The position numbers and the translations under genes were made by a program. 64,000 nt of DNA from Neoconidiobolus thromboides FSU 785 (taxonomy: Eukaryota; Entomophthoromycota; Entomophthoromycetes; Entomophthorales; Neoconidiobolaceae), in assembly GCA_025603075.1 (NCBI GenBank), contig MU626355.1, positions 1 through 64,000 of the forward strand. The letters run 5' to 3'. Below the pieces are notes generated by a model. It was not told the origin of the DNA. It was given only the letters and a program-made list of their open reading frames with translations, and made no database searches. This document shows, in pieces, positions 1-12,063 of the stretch. Within the stretch, counting starts at the first letter, position 1. Each line of letters starts with the position of its first letter.

Positions 1-982
1 TGGTACTCAGTGATTGGAGTCAAAAACAGCTATTGCCTGGTTGACTACACTATAAGTCGAAAGATCTTAGTTTATGTGACTAAGATAGACTTGAATTATG
101 AAGAATAGCTCGTAATAGACTATCGACTATGTAAGATAAATAAAATAGACAATATTACTGTAAATCTACGTAAAATATTATTAAGGAAGCTTACTGGCTT
201 TATTAAATGTACAAGACACCAAAGGATAATTCAGTTAAAAAGCCTCAAACTACTATACTCTATAAACTCTTTTATACTCTGAAAAGTATAAATATCAAAA
301 TGAGAAGATAACATTCTTTGGGATGAAGCTAGAAGTTCTCATAGCAAATCAAACTAAGAATGTGTGATTAATTGTCTCTAAAATCGAGAGCACAACAGCT
401 TAGGCAATTTTTATGCTATAATTAACCATGGGACTGACAAAGTGATGTTTCACACAAGTAAATAGTTTATTAAATGATAGAAGTAAATCCTCAAATGTTA
501 ATGTTATTTAAATTATTAATAGTTAAGTTAACAAATAGTCAAACAACAAGTAGTTGGAGTAAATAAAAACTGTTATTACATTGACTGTATTATATAAGGA
601 TGTTTAACTATAATTTTAGGGCTAATTACTCTTTCGCATACAGCTATTTGTTAACTTAATGATATATCAATAATATAACTATAATATTAAAACAACTTAT
701 TCATTTGATAGCAAATATGTAATATTAGCTATAAAGCAATTAATAATAAATATTCCTCAATGAAGTTTTATAAGAATATGTCTTTATCTAAACACTGTTA
801 CTTTAATTAATATCAATATATAGATATATTAGTAAAAGCTTTAATAATCTGAGAATTTCTGTTAAATTTAGTAAAAACTCTGTCAACTTATATAAATCAT
901 AATAAAATAATCTAAAATTATATCGGATACCTTTGCTTTTTAATAAAAAAAATTATTATAGATTTTGAGCAAAGTTTTAAAA

Positions 983-1087
983 TATGTGGATGTATTTTTG
1001 TGTTTAAGAATCTTACTAACAATTTTTCCATTTAAATAGTGCCCAAAAGATGAAAAAAGTGATTAAGCCAAAAAAACACCCCATATA
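983..1087 (-). repeat. MITE-like palindromic repeat, copy 1
   Basis: About 105 bp with ends TATGTGGATGT and ACACCCCATATA, and the internal block with TTTAAATAGTGC seen in the other copies. Same family as the repeats at 1333, 8907, 9100, 18976, 19159, 19545, 34365, 35223, 37868, 44032 and 61919. Orientation is defined relative to the copy at 18976. Confidence 0.8.
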
Positions 1088-1332
1088 GATATTAAAAATT
1101 GAATAGAAAAATGAAACCAATTTGGACAATCTTCATTATTGTTTTAAAACTGATTTTTTTAGAAAGCTATATTAAAAATTAAATGTTATTTAATATAAAT
1201 TCAAGTGATATTGATTAGCTTATAAACTAAACTATTAAAAGATTTAATTATACTTTAATACATATTTTAATATTCATTTATCATTACCAAAGCTATATCT
1301 TTTAAAACAAGTAAAATATAATCGTATAGCAA

Positions 1333-1440
1333 TATGGGGATGATTTTCTTGGTTTCATTATTTTTTCCACTTTTTAAGCACTATTTGAGCGGAAAGATTG
1401 TTAGTAAAATTCTCAAACAAAGAAATACATCCGCGTATAT
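1333..1440 (+). repeat. MITE-like palindromic repeat, copy 2
   Basis: Begins TATGGGGATG, contains the conserved core AAGCACTATTTGAGCGGAAA and the block GTTAGTAAAATTCT, and ends CATCCGCGTATAT. Opposite in orientation to copy 1, about 245 bp away. Confidence 0.8.
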
Positions 1441-2022
1441 AAAATTATTTTAAATCCATAAACTATATTATTATTTTTTTATATGTATAAATGTTTAAGA
1501 AACTTGTATTTTTTAGCTTGTGATCTAGTATGATAAAGCGATTAGCTAAACATGAAGGTTTTTAAAAATATTCTGTAATTTTATATGAAATTATTAATCC
1601 ACTAGTTATAGTCAATAATAACATTTTCAATATAGGTATATAGGCACTTAAAATTACACCCATGCATGGACCTTACTTGCTTCAAAATAGAAGTATATAT
1701 AGTTAGTTAATATATAGAAAATATTAAGCTTTTAAATATGATAAGTTACACGTCATTTCATTATATTAATATAAACAGTGTTAAGCACTGGTATTTAATA
1801 TTTATCTGAGATTTAATTTTAGTTTTTGATATTGTTGTAATTAAACTAAGGTTTGGAATCAAAATAAAGCTAACTATGATTGGGTAACAATGAGCTAATT
1901 GTCTATTTTCGATCATTGACCAATCAAGTCAAAGTACTATTATAAATATATTGGGGACTAAGTGGCACTAAACTAATTTAAGTTCTTTGTATTAACTATT
2001 TATATTAGTTTTATAAAATAAA

Positions 2023-4751
2023 ATGGATTCAAGTTTGATTAGTACTGTCAATAAATTACAGGACGCTTTTGCTACTGTTGGGGTATCGAACCCAGTAGAT
2101 TTACCTCAAATTGTAGTAATCGGAAGGTAAACAGATGTAATCATTTATTAAGATATTTATAACCTTATCTTAACTATATAGTCAAAGTTCTGGTAAAAGT
2201 TCAGTATTAGAAAATATAGTTGGTAAAGATTTTTTGCCAAGAGGTACAGGGATTGTAACTAGAAGACCTTTGGTTTTACAATTATACAATGTACCAGCTA
2301 AACAAAACCCAACTGAAGAAGGTATCTATAAAGCACGTACTTGTGTTCGTAAATTAACTTATATTATCTAGATCCTGAAGAATGGGGAGAATTTTTACAC
2401 ATTCCTGGAACAAAATTTACTGATTTTAACAAGATCAGACAAGAAATTGTTAGCGAAACTGATGCAAAGACGGGTAAAAATGCTGGTAAATAAATTTATA
2501 GTTTACAATAATTATAACTAATACATGAATATTAGGTATCTCACCTTTACCAATTAATCTTCGTATATTTTCACCAAAGGTTTTGACTTTAACTTTAGTT
2601 GATCTTCCAGGGCTTACCAAAGTAATATTTTAGTAAATCAAAGCACATCTATTAAGTATTTTAGGTTCCTGTCGGAGATCAACCGAAAGATATTGAAAAA
2701 CAAATTCGTGATATGATTTTACGTTACATTTCAAAACCAAATGCAATAATATTGGCAGTTACTGCTGGTAACACTGATTTAGCAAATTCAGATGGTTTAA
2801 AGATGGCAAGAGAAATGGACCCTGAGGGAAATAGAACTATTGGTGTTTTGACAAAAATCGATCTAATGTAACAATAATAACAAAATCAATACCATATTAA
2901 ATTTATTTATTAATATAGGGATCATGGAACAGACGTAGTAGATATTTTAGCAGGAAGAGTCATTCCATTAAAACTAGGTAATATATATTAAAATAACAAT
3001 GGTACTTGACTAATTATTATTATAGGATATGTCCCAGTTGTAAATCGTGGCCAAAAAGATATTACCACTAATAAATCAATTTCTTCGGCTCTTGATTCTG
3101 AGAAATCATTTTTTGAAAACCATTCATCATACAGAAGCAAAGCACAATATTGTGGTACTCCATTCTTGGCTCGTAAATTGAATATGGTAATACAGATATT
3201 TATATCACATACATACAATATGCTAATACTATTTAGATCTTGATGCATCATATCCGAAATACTCTTCCAGAGATTAAATCGAAGATTCAAGCTGCTCTTG
3301 CAAAGTATCAATCTGAATTAGCTCAACTTGGAGATCCATTAGATGACGGATCAACTCACCAAGTAATTTTTTATATTTGTCTAAATATTATTTATTTATT
3401 ATTTAGGCCAACATGGTTTTAAGTGTTATCACCGAATTTTGCAATGATTATCGCACAGTTTTAGATGGTAAATCAAATGATTTGTCTACTTATGAGCTTT
3501 CTGGTGGTGCGAGAATTGGTTTTGTGTTTCATGAAATATTTGCAAATGCAGTGCGTAATGTGGATCCATTTGATCAGGTTAAAGATGTTGATATTCGTAC
3601 TATACTTTATAACTCATCGGTATTTAATTTAATTTATTTTCTGATTAAACATTAATATCTTTTAGGGATCCTCTCCATCCTTATTTGTTGGTACTACTGC
3701 TTTTGAAGTCATTGTCAAGCAACAAATTCGTCGTCTTGAAGAGCCAAGTTTAAAATGTATTTCCCTTGTTTATGACGAATTAGTTCGCATTTTATCTCAG
3801 CTTCTTAATAAGCAGGTAAGCTATTTTCAATATTATAATTTGGAAGCTATAATGCCTTTTAAAGCTTTTCAAGCGTTTCCCTGGGCTTAAGGAGCAATTT
3901 CATTCCGTTGTAGTTAATTATTTTAAGAAAGTAACAATTCCAACAACTAAACTTGTCCAAGATCTTGTTAAGTAATATCATTGTTATTTTAAAATTGAAT
4001 TTAATGTAATTTTCTATTATTAAATTTCTAGTATGGAAGCTAATTATGTAAACACCGCACACCCTGACTTTTTAACTGGTCATAAAGTAAACTAAGTCTT
4101 TTGGAAAATTAAGCTTACTAACACTTTAATCCTAGGCAATGGCAATGGTAAATGATCGTTTTAATCCACGCTCAACTACACCTAATGAGCCAAAACCACC
4201 TTCAAGTGGTCGCAACAGCACTACAGGTCTCCCAACCCCCAATTCTGCAGCAGTTGAACAGGAATCTGGAGGCTTCTTTTCAAGTTTCTTCCCTAGAAAG
4301 AAGAAAACTACTGTTATGGAACCACCTCCAGCTGTACTTAAGGCTTCTGGAACTTTATCTGAGCGCGAACAAATAGAAACTGAAGTCATTAAGCTTTTGA
4401 TACAATCTTACTTTAACATCGTTAAACGCACAGTTACTGATATGGTTCCTAAAGCTGTTATGCTTAACTTGATTTCACAATCTAAAGAAGACTTACAAAG
4501 AGAGCTTTTAAGAGAGCTATATAACAATGATGTATTAGACGATTTACTTAAAGAGTCTGAGTTTACTCAACAACGTCGTAAAGAATGCAAGAAAATGATT
4601 GAGGTAATTTAAAATTTTTGGTATAAAAATAAGGTACTAATTTGATTTTTATATTTAGGCCTTGCAAAAAGCTGATGAGGTAATTATATTAAATAACAAA
4701 AGTAATTGAAACTAACCTTTTTTTTCATAGATTGTTGGAAGTGTTAACTAA
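2023..4751 (+). CDS. VPS1: dynamin-like GTPase, Vps1 type
   Basis: Large GTPase that drives membrane scission in vacuolar/endosomal traffic and probably peroxisome division. Fifteen exons: 2023-2126, 2182-2321, 2372-2485, 2536-2621, 2665-2867, 2919-2977, 3026-3186, 3237-3362, 3407-3619, 3666-3815, 3865-3971, 4032-4086, 4136-4603, 4659-4679, 4731-4751. They sum to 2028 nt in one frame, a 675-residue protein close to yeast Vps1 (704). The P-loop GSQSSGKS is at residues 34-41; switch/G3 DLPG and G4 TKID follow, then the middle domain. A variable loop contains [13 protein letters not shown], which resembles the insert of Vps1 rather than a PH domain. A C-terminal GED ends EIVGSVN. Introns are 43-60 nt with GT..TAG ends and CTAAT/CTAAC branch sites. 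Dnm1 is the alternative; the insert and length favour Vps1. Confidence 0.93.
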
Positions 4752-5071
4752 TTGATAAGTAAAGTTAGATTTTAACCTATTCAAGCTTTTATTCATTATA
4801 AGACAATAACTCATTAACAAAGCCATGGAACTTAATAAATTAAATTAGTTATAGTCTATATTACGGAATTATTAACATCATTTTTAGAATTAAACTTCAC
4901 TTATCCTTTAATTATACTTGATATTTAATTTTATTAGCTAGAAAAATGAATAATGTTTAAAGCTATTGATAACTAATAAATTAATAAATAAAAAGTTTAT
5001 AAACAAAAAGTATTAACTGTTAAAGCCTTGAAATTCTCTAATATTAAATTAGTTTTATTAGTTTGAAGTCT
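4752..5071. other. convergent intergenic spacer
   Basis: About 320 bp between two genes that converge (dynamin on + and P4-ATPase on -). AT-rich, with no open frame and no copy of the dispersed repeat; it presumably carries both 3' ends. Confidence 0.6.
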
Positions 5072-8000
5072 TTATGTAAGCTTAGTATAGGAAGGTGGAT
5101 TAAAGATGCGATTGAGTACTTTAATTACATACAGTGGGAAACATGAAACTGCAGTGATTGCCATTACTTTCCATATAAAACCAAAAGTGCATATAAAGTT
5201 TAAATCTAAAACACTATTAGTATCATTTAATTATTTCTTAATCCAATTACCAAAATCTTTTTTCAAAATAAACATTGAGGCAATATAAATTATTATTGAA
5301 AATATTTGAGAATATATCATATAACGATGCCTAACAAAAATTAGTACTATAAATGACATAATATAAACAAATAAAGTACCATGTAGATATATTAAATGCT
5401 ATCACAATAAGTTCATTCAATATCAATGCTGTAAAAGAAATTGACACAATATTGATAAACTCAGCGTCAAAAAGCCACAAGGCAAGAAGCATTATAGCAC
5501 CACCTAAATTGATTGGTTTTATTTTATTTAATAGAAAAAGTTATTTGATTTACCTTGATAAATTGAAATTATAAGCCACCAAAGAAATGTTTTATAGCTA
5601 AGAGATCTCCCCTGTTTTGTGTTTTAATTATTTAGCATTAAAAGTTTAACATTAGTTACTTTAGTAAGGTCCTTATAAAGCTCTGGGTACATCATAGCTA
5701 TAGTTTCATTGACATCGTGATCAAGTACCATAGAAAAAACTGGACCCATAGTGTAGAGGGTGGCGTATCCGACCAATAGCATGCCCTGGTATAAAGCAAT
5801 TGGCGCAAAATAAAAGATAGCTGAAAAGACAGCTTGCATTACGGATATAATGAGCCCACGATGGATCACAAACTGTGCTAATTTAGAGGAGCGTTTATAA
5901 CTATTGCGTCCATGCCAAATTAGTAATTTTGCTAAATAAGAAAATTGTAAAATAGAGAAATCGGCTGCTAAAGAGGCTTGCTTCCCTTCTTTGCCAACAA
6001 TTCCTACACCAACATCAGCTGCTAATATCATTGATACGTCATTACCACCATCTCCAATAGCACATACTCTTCGACCTGTATAATTTTTAATTAGGGAAGT
6101 AAGTTCAGCTTTTTGGGTAGGTGTACAACGGCAGCAAACTACTGCAGGTAAATTCACCGAAAGAGAAATGAATTGTTCTTTCAATACCGGATCATTTAAG
6201 TACTGGCTAATAGAATCACCATCAATTACCAAACAACAATCTTTTTTCATTGCAACCAATTCAAGATCCCTTTGGGCATCTATAGGGCCTTTAATTTTAT
6301 TTATTTGATGGATCAATTGGTTACGCGAAACCAGTTTTGAAGAAATAGCAATACAAGTAGCTGTTTCTATTTTATCCCCAGTAAGCATCCAGATCTTTAT
6401 ACCAGCATTTCTAAGCATTTCAAGAGTATTCTTAACGTTTTCTTGAAGTTTATCCTCTACACCTGTTACTCCAAGCAATTCCAGGCTATTTTCTAAATGT
6501 CTTTCAACTACTTCTTGGACTGATTTATTCCTATTAGACAGTGAAAGTTTGGCTTTACCGAGTTCAGATTCGAATGCCTCTAAAGTATTCATGCTAAGTT
6601 TTTTGCGCGCAATGACTAAAGTTCTTAGTCCTTCTCTAGCCATATTTGCACATTCTTCATCAAGCCATTGATTGTCTGTAACCCTTGGCGACATAACAGC
6701 GTCCGCCCCTTTTAAATAAAAGGTAATATCTCCACTTAAAACTTCTTTTACAACAATACCCATACGCTTGGTATGTGATGAAAATGGGAAAATATGGAGG
6801 ATTTCATATTTTTTATCATGTAAAACTTCTTTATCTGTTCCTATAGAAGCTGAAATAGTTATAAATTGGGGGTCTCTATCTGTTAAAGTAAGTCCACATG
6901 ATTCTGTAAATTTTACTATCGCGATTTCATCTGGAGAAGAAGCTTGATAATTTCTTACACTCGTTCCTTCTTCTTGAGTAGGTGTCACGTTATGGCAAAG
7001 TGCAAGTGCTTCCATCAAATCTTTAACTCTTTGGGTCATGTCTCTCCTACCTTTGAATGCAGTCGTGGCAATATTGTTATTGTTATTGCTATAATAGCCT
7101 GAGGATGATCCATGAATTGAAACATTAGAAAGCCCTCTTTTATGCTTACCACTTGGTCCGCTATTTTGGTCATTAGCAGTAAGTGAACTATTTAATGATT
7201 TGTAGGCTGTCTTTAAATGAGCAGCTACTTCATCCATTGTTTCATGAGAATAGGCCATAGTACCAAGATGGATTTTTTTCAATATCATATCATTTTGAGT
7301 TAAAGTACCTGTTTTATCAGTTAAAAGATATTCAATACGACCAAGTTCTTCAGGTATTGTACTGGTTCTTACAATTGTACCTTCTATTTCTTTGTCTGTT
7401 TGTATATCATGAGCATAAACTGCCTTTCCCATATCTAAATTTACTCTTAAACTTATCGGAATAATTGAAGAAAAAAGGATTAAAAACCTAAAAAGATAAA
7501 TATACCAAAGTCCTTGGAATCCGTTTAGAGCAATCAAAAGGAATGAAATAGCAAACGTTACTACACATAATATCTAAATAATATTAAAATTAAATGGCAA
7601 TATTTATATAATATGAATTTACTTTGGCTATTTTGTTAAGTTCTATATCTAATAGCCCTACTTTTGTCTTTGGATGAGCAGTATTAAGTGCTGCTCTGGT
7701 GTCTCTCCCAGTATAAATAACAAGTCCAACTGCTTTCCCAGAAGCTAATATTGTGTTTGCCCAAAGTGTATTTTCAATATTGACTGGTTCTATAGAGTTG
7801 AAGTTTGATTGTTTTATAGTCCCAGTAAAAGAATAAATGTCTTTATGAGGCTTTTCTACTTCCGCATACCCATTTATCGTTCCCATGTCTTCTAAGCCTA
7901 TTGATTGACAAGAAGGTATCGCAACCCTAAGCTTCCAATCGGTTTCTCCATCAAGTTGATCAGTACGTACAAAGCAAGATCCACTTTGATCTGAAGTCCA

Positions 8001-8639
8001 CAACAAGAGCATATCTGCTGGAACCCTTTGATTTTTATGTAATAATATTAAATTACCAACTTTAATTTTCGAACTTGGGCTATTCTCTGTTGAAAAGTTA
8101 GAATTGTGCGGTATTATTTTGCTAAATATTTGTGAGTTGGCCTCTTTATCCCTTAGATATCTTTGGTAGTCATCGTAAGCTTCTTTGCTAATAGTAACCC
8201 CTAAAACAAATATAAGTGGTCCAACATAAGTAACTAAATAGCCTATCCTTGTATATGGAATAAATTGAGACAATGCTACTAACAAAAAATATAGATTAAA
8301 AAAGTACTTAAATTGCTCATAAAGAACAATAGGCAAGAATGTAATTGGGTTGTATTTTTGGTTTCTAAACAAATTTGGTGAATATTTTTTATTTGAGCCA
8401 TCGGAACAATTAATGATAACTTGTCTTGTTTCATCTAATTCATTTATCAAAGGTATCTCCTGAGCACTTATATCAGATTCTATATAATCTTCTACTATCT
8501 GTTCGTTTTTATCTTTATATGGTGTAAAGTCTGTATCTTCCTCTTGAAATCCAGTCTCCTCTTCACTTTGATTCCTTAAAGGTTCATAACCTGGTTTCCC
8601 AAAGTTTAATTTTTTCATCGAAAATGAATTCTTACTCAT
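5072..8639 (-). CDS. NEO1: P4-type phospholipid flippase, Neo1/ATP9 subfamily
   Basis: Aminophospholipid flippase expected in Golgi/endosome membranes. Exons on the minus strand: 8639-7623, 7573-5660, 5611-5554, 5503-5380, 5330-5251, 5205-5072; the sum is 3327 nt, 1108 residues. Motifs seen: DGETDWKLR (actuator), [12 protein letters not shown] (phosphorylated Asp), the KGAD nucleotide-binding stretch, TGDK and GDGGNDVSM. Segments such as [25 protein letters not shown] and YPELYKDL match the Neo1/ATP9A branch, which works without a Cdc50 subunit. The long open frame appears to stop at 5624, before the last four membrane helices. That stop lies in an intron: the sequence resumes with [10 protein letters not shown], and the remaining helices end in PPSYTKLT, as in ATP9 proteins. 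Convergent with the dynamin gene. Confidence 0.93.
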
Positions 8640-8906
8640 ATAAATTGAATTTAAGCTTGCTTTGTAAAAAGTGAACTATTTAAAATAGTAAATAAATATG
8701 AACAAAAAGTTAATATTTAAAAAATTGATGACTTAATTATTTACGCAATATTAAAAATAAATTTATGCAGCTTAAAAATACCTACAATATAATTGAAAGT
8801 AAACTAAACATTAGAGTATGAAATGATTCAACATCAAAGCATTTTAAATAATGGCTAATACAACTTTTATATCGACTACCATTAAATACTTGAAGCATAT
8901 GTATAA

Positions 8907-9013
8907 TATGGTGATATTTTTTTTGACTTAATTACTTTTTACATCTTTTAAGCATTACTTGAGTGGAAAGATTGTTAGTAAAATTCTTAAACACAAAAAT
9001 ACATCCCCATATA
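8907..9013 (+). repeat. MITE-like palindromic repeat, copy 3
   Basis: Starts TATGGTGATATTTTTTTTG and ends ACATCCCCATATA, with internal TTGAGTGGAAAGATTGTTAG identical to the family consensus. Confidence 0.85.
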
Positions 9014-9099
9014 GTTATAAAAAGCACCTAACAGTACCAATATTCTTTATTCTTTAAAACTCAGTAACTAAATAATTATTCCACAGTGTTTTATCATTG

Positions 9100-9204
9100 T
9101 ATGAGGATATATTTTTTTGTTTAAGAATTTTGCTAACAATCTTTCCGCTTAAATAGCGCCTAAAAATGGAAAAAAGTAATGAAGTCAAAAAAAACATCCA
9201 CATA
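9100..9204 (-). repeat. MITE-like palindromic repeat, copy 4
   Basis: Inverted relative to copy 3. It starts TATGAGGATATATTTTTTTG and ends ACATCCACATA; the core CTTTCCGCTTAAATAGCGCC is present. Confidence 0.85.
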
Positions 9205-10023
9205 CGCTAAAACCATTAAGATCTATAGAGTATATTAGTTCTTTTTAATACTCATTAAAGTTGCTGTTATATCTTAATACAACATCCAAAAAACATAAGA
9301 CATTATCCTCCTTAAAGAGCGAGGTTATAAATATGTAGTAAATAATATTAAGTAAAAAAGTTTAATTTATTGTACAATATCAATTTCTATAGTTCCTAAT
9401 TTTGTTCTAGTAAAAGTTGAAAATTAAAACTTAAAATGTTTATTACTACTGGCTATACTTTAAACATAAATTGGGCATTTTCAGTTTTATACTTACATAT
9501 TAATTGTGACGATATCTTCTATTTTTCTATATATAAAATACAAAATAGAAATACCCAACCCATCTTTAAAATGTAATAGTAGTGTGGTAAATTTCTGTTA
9601 GCGAGCTTGATAAAAAACAGCATTCGATATCTCTATATAGCTGTTGTAACTCTTTTACGACATAAATAACTACATATTTAAGTAGAAAATTTATTAGATT
9701 AGGCTAAAATTTAAAACTAGGCTTCAGAAAATTGATTATACAAATAACTCACTTATAAAAATTATCGCTAAAAAGTTCCAAAGAGTTATAATAGTTATAG
9801 TTTCAGACTATGATTTAATTATTAAGAGTCGGGTAAAGTCTTTGAATGATTATGCTTGAGAGTGAAGGCTTATGGAAACACCTTAAATTCAAAAACCGAA
9901 ATTTAATTTCAGTGAATAATTTAAGATTTTATTATAAATCAGGAATAAAGTATGAAATTAAAGTTATGGATCATATAAAATTGAATTAAAGTTTTATTTA
10001 TTTTTAATAAATAAAATTAGTGT

Positions 10024-10787
10024 ATGGAATTAACTCAACTAACACCGATAATAGTTATTAGTATATTGCTTTTAATATCGATAATATGCTTGTTCATTTA
10101 TTTTATTTTAAACTATATTTCAAAGCATAAGAAGTCAAATACCACTATAAGTTTGACAGAGATTATAATCAAAGACAATAAAGATTGGGGATTTTTTGTT
10201 ACTGAAGATAAAGTCGGGAAGCTTATGTCCTATGATAATAACAAATTGTATTTCACAGAAGATTGTTTGATACAAACCAATAATTGCTTTAAAGATTCTA
10301 CCAAACATAATTATTTTGAAATTGAAGCTTTAAATTTAGAAGACGATGCCCAGTTTCACTTTGGATTGGCATTAAATATCAAAGATAATAATTTTAAAGG
10401 TAAATTTACTTTTTTAATTTTCAAGTTTATTAACTATAGATAGATTCTAGTATTTTGTTAAATATATATTCAAAAAAAATTGAGTTATATGGTAAACCGA
10501 TAGAATGGATAAATTTCCCAACCATTGATGAAGGGGATGTAATAGGTTGTCTGTACCATTCATCGCCTAGAAATGAAGCTATGTTTACTTATAATGGGGA
10601 AGAAATAATCACCCTTAAGTTTGGGTTTAACAAAGCTAAATTATTTCCGACCATCTATGGTATAAAAGGTTGTTTTATAAATTACAATTTTGGAAGGGAA
10701 CCATTTCACTACCAGCCTGCTAATTATTATAACTATGGCGTAGTAAAACCTTCAACTAAAAGCGAAGAGCCACCTAACTATTCTTAA
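10024..10787 (+). CDS. membrane-anchored SPRY protein with PPxY, Ssh4/Ear1-like
   Basis: Two exons, 10024-10399 and 10444-10787, joined in frame through a 44-nt intron (GTAAAT...ATAG), giving 239 residues. Residues about 9-32 form one hydrophobic membrane segment right at the N-terminus. It is followed by a SPRY-like domain (KDWGFFVTED, FEIEALNL, FGLALN, then EGDVIGCLYH, FTYNGEEI and LFPTIYG), the usual SPRY order. The tail ends EEPPNYS, so a PPxY motif (residues 235-238) is present. In yeast, Ssh4 and Ear1 have this layout (membrane helix, SPRY, PY motifs) and recruit the Rsp5 ubiquitin ligase to endosomal cargo. The family assignment rests on this architecture; the protein is shorter than Ssh4, so the role in cargo ubiquitination is inference. 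Confidence 0.75.
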
Positions 10788-12063
10788 TTGTAAAAGTAAA
10801 AAGTTTTATGTTTAATAATTTTTAAGGTATCCCTTCATTATTGATTGTATTTATTAAGATTATCATGATATGTTTAAGCATAATATGATATGATAAATTA
10901 AACTTTATTTTAATAGGAATTGTTATAAAATCGCTAGCACTATTGTAGTGTAATTGAATGGAAGTATCAGCTTTCTACTTCTCAATATACTAAGAAATCG
11001 AGTACTAATTATATAAATTAAACATGTGCAAGAATTTTTACATTTGTAAATATAATCAATCATTTTAAAAGTTCATCAAATTAGCCATTTTACTGCTATG
11101 TTTTTATGAATACTATTTGTATATATGAATTTGATTTAATAAATAACTAAGATAGAGTAAATGATATCTAAATTTGTTGAAACATGATAATAAATATACT
11201 TTATATTTATCCATATAATTTACATGTTGTTTTTATATTCTTTATATCCTTTATATGACAAATGTCATCTCCCGGTTTGACCAAAATCTCCATTTTATAT
11301 ATACAATAAAAACAAGTGTTTTATTATACTTCAAATTTTTTAAATTTAATTCACCAGTAAACCGTGTATGATCAGTTAATATTCTATCAAAATTATTCAT
11401 GCTTTAACAATATACTTAATCTGATTTACTTAGGAGATATAAAAATCAAATCGGAAAACCCAGACATCTTTACTGAATAATTGATAATTTAAGCATGCTA
11501 ACCATCTAATACATGATATTTTTTATAAAAAGTTTACATTTTAATAGACAAACTGTCATCCAAAGTTAACTGAGTTTATAAACTTTTTTTGACTATTTTT
11601 GCTTTGTTTCCTAAAACTCAATTTTATTGTTGTCAATAGGCATAACATATCTAATATTAAAATTATATTTGGTATCTGATTTAATAATGAATGCATTGCC
11701 AACTAGTCAATGATAATATATGAGTTTCAAAAAAATCGTAATTCTGGCTTGTTATAAAACTGAATTATAAAATCGCATATAACATTTAAAACTTAAAATT
11801 TTATACAGATACTAGCTTTAGTTTTTATTTGTATTTAATGTTTCTATATTGAATGTACCAAAATTCAGGGATAACTAACTGAGTTGGTATTTAGAAACTA
11901 TGTTTTACAAGAATTTCATTAAAGAGATAATTTTGATTATAATGTACTAATCAGAATATTTCGAGACTTAACCATACGAAAGGCATGTTGTTGAATAATA
12001 TGAAGTTGCATCCTAAAATATCACTTTGCATAAAGTAATAAAAAAATATTTTTAAGTTATCTA
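10788..12063. other. intergenic, nothing recognised
   Basis: AT-rich DNA of about 1.3 kb with no coding-like frame, no copy of the dispersed repeat and no RNA gene that I can recognise. Confidence 0.5.

Larger units (their letters stand above)
1..2022. other. intergenic, AT-rich, with two MITE copies
   Basis: No open frame with recognisable protein content on either strand. The stretch holds two copies of the dispersed palindromic repeat (983-1087 and 1333-1440, opposite orientation) and the presumed promoter of the dynamin gene that begins at 2023. No tRNA-like fold was noticed. Confidence 0.6.
8640..10023. other. divergent intergenic region with a MITE pair
   Basis: Upstream DNA of two divergent genes. 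It contains two copies of the dispersed palindromic repeat in opposite orientation, 86 bp apart (8907-9013 and 9100-9204). No other coding signal was seen. Confidence 0.6.

Noticed and set aside
2988-3311. Open frame of 107 codons on the minus strand
   Set aside because: It lies antisense across Vps1 exons and an intron; the plus-strand dynamin sequence explains the region.
4132-4389. Minus-strand frame of 85 codons
   Set aside because: Antisense shadow of the long dynamin exon at 4136-4603.
5624-5626. Stop codon ending the P4-ATPase frame
   Set aside because: It falls inside an intron; family sequence continues in downstream exons to 5072.
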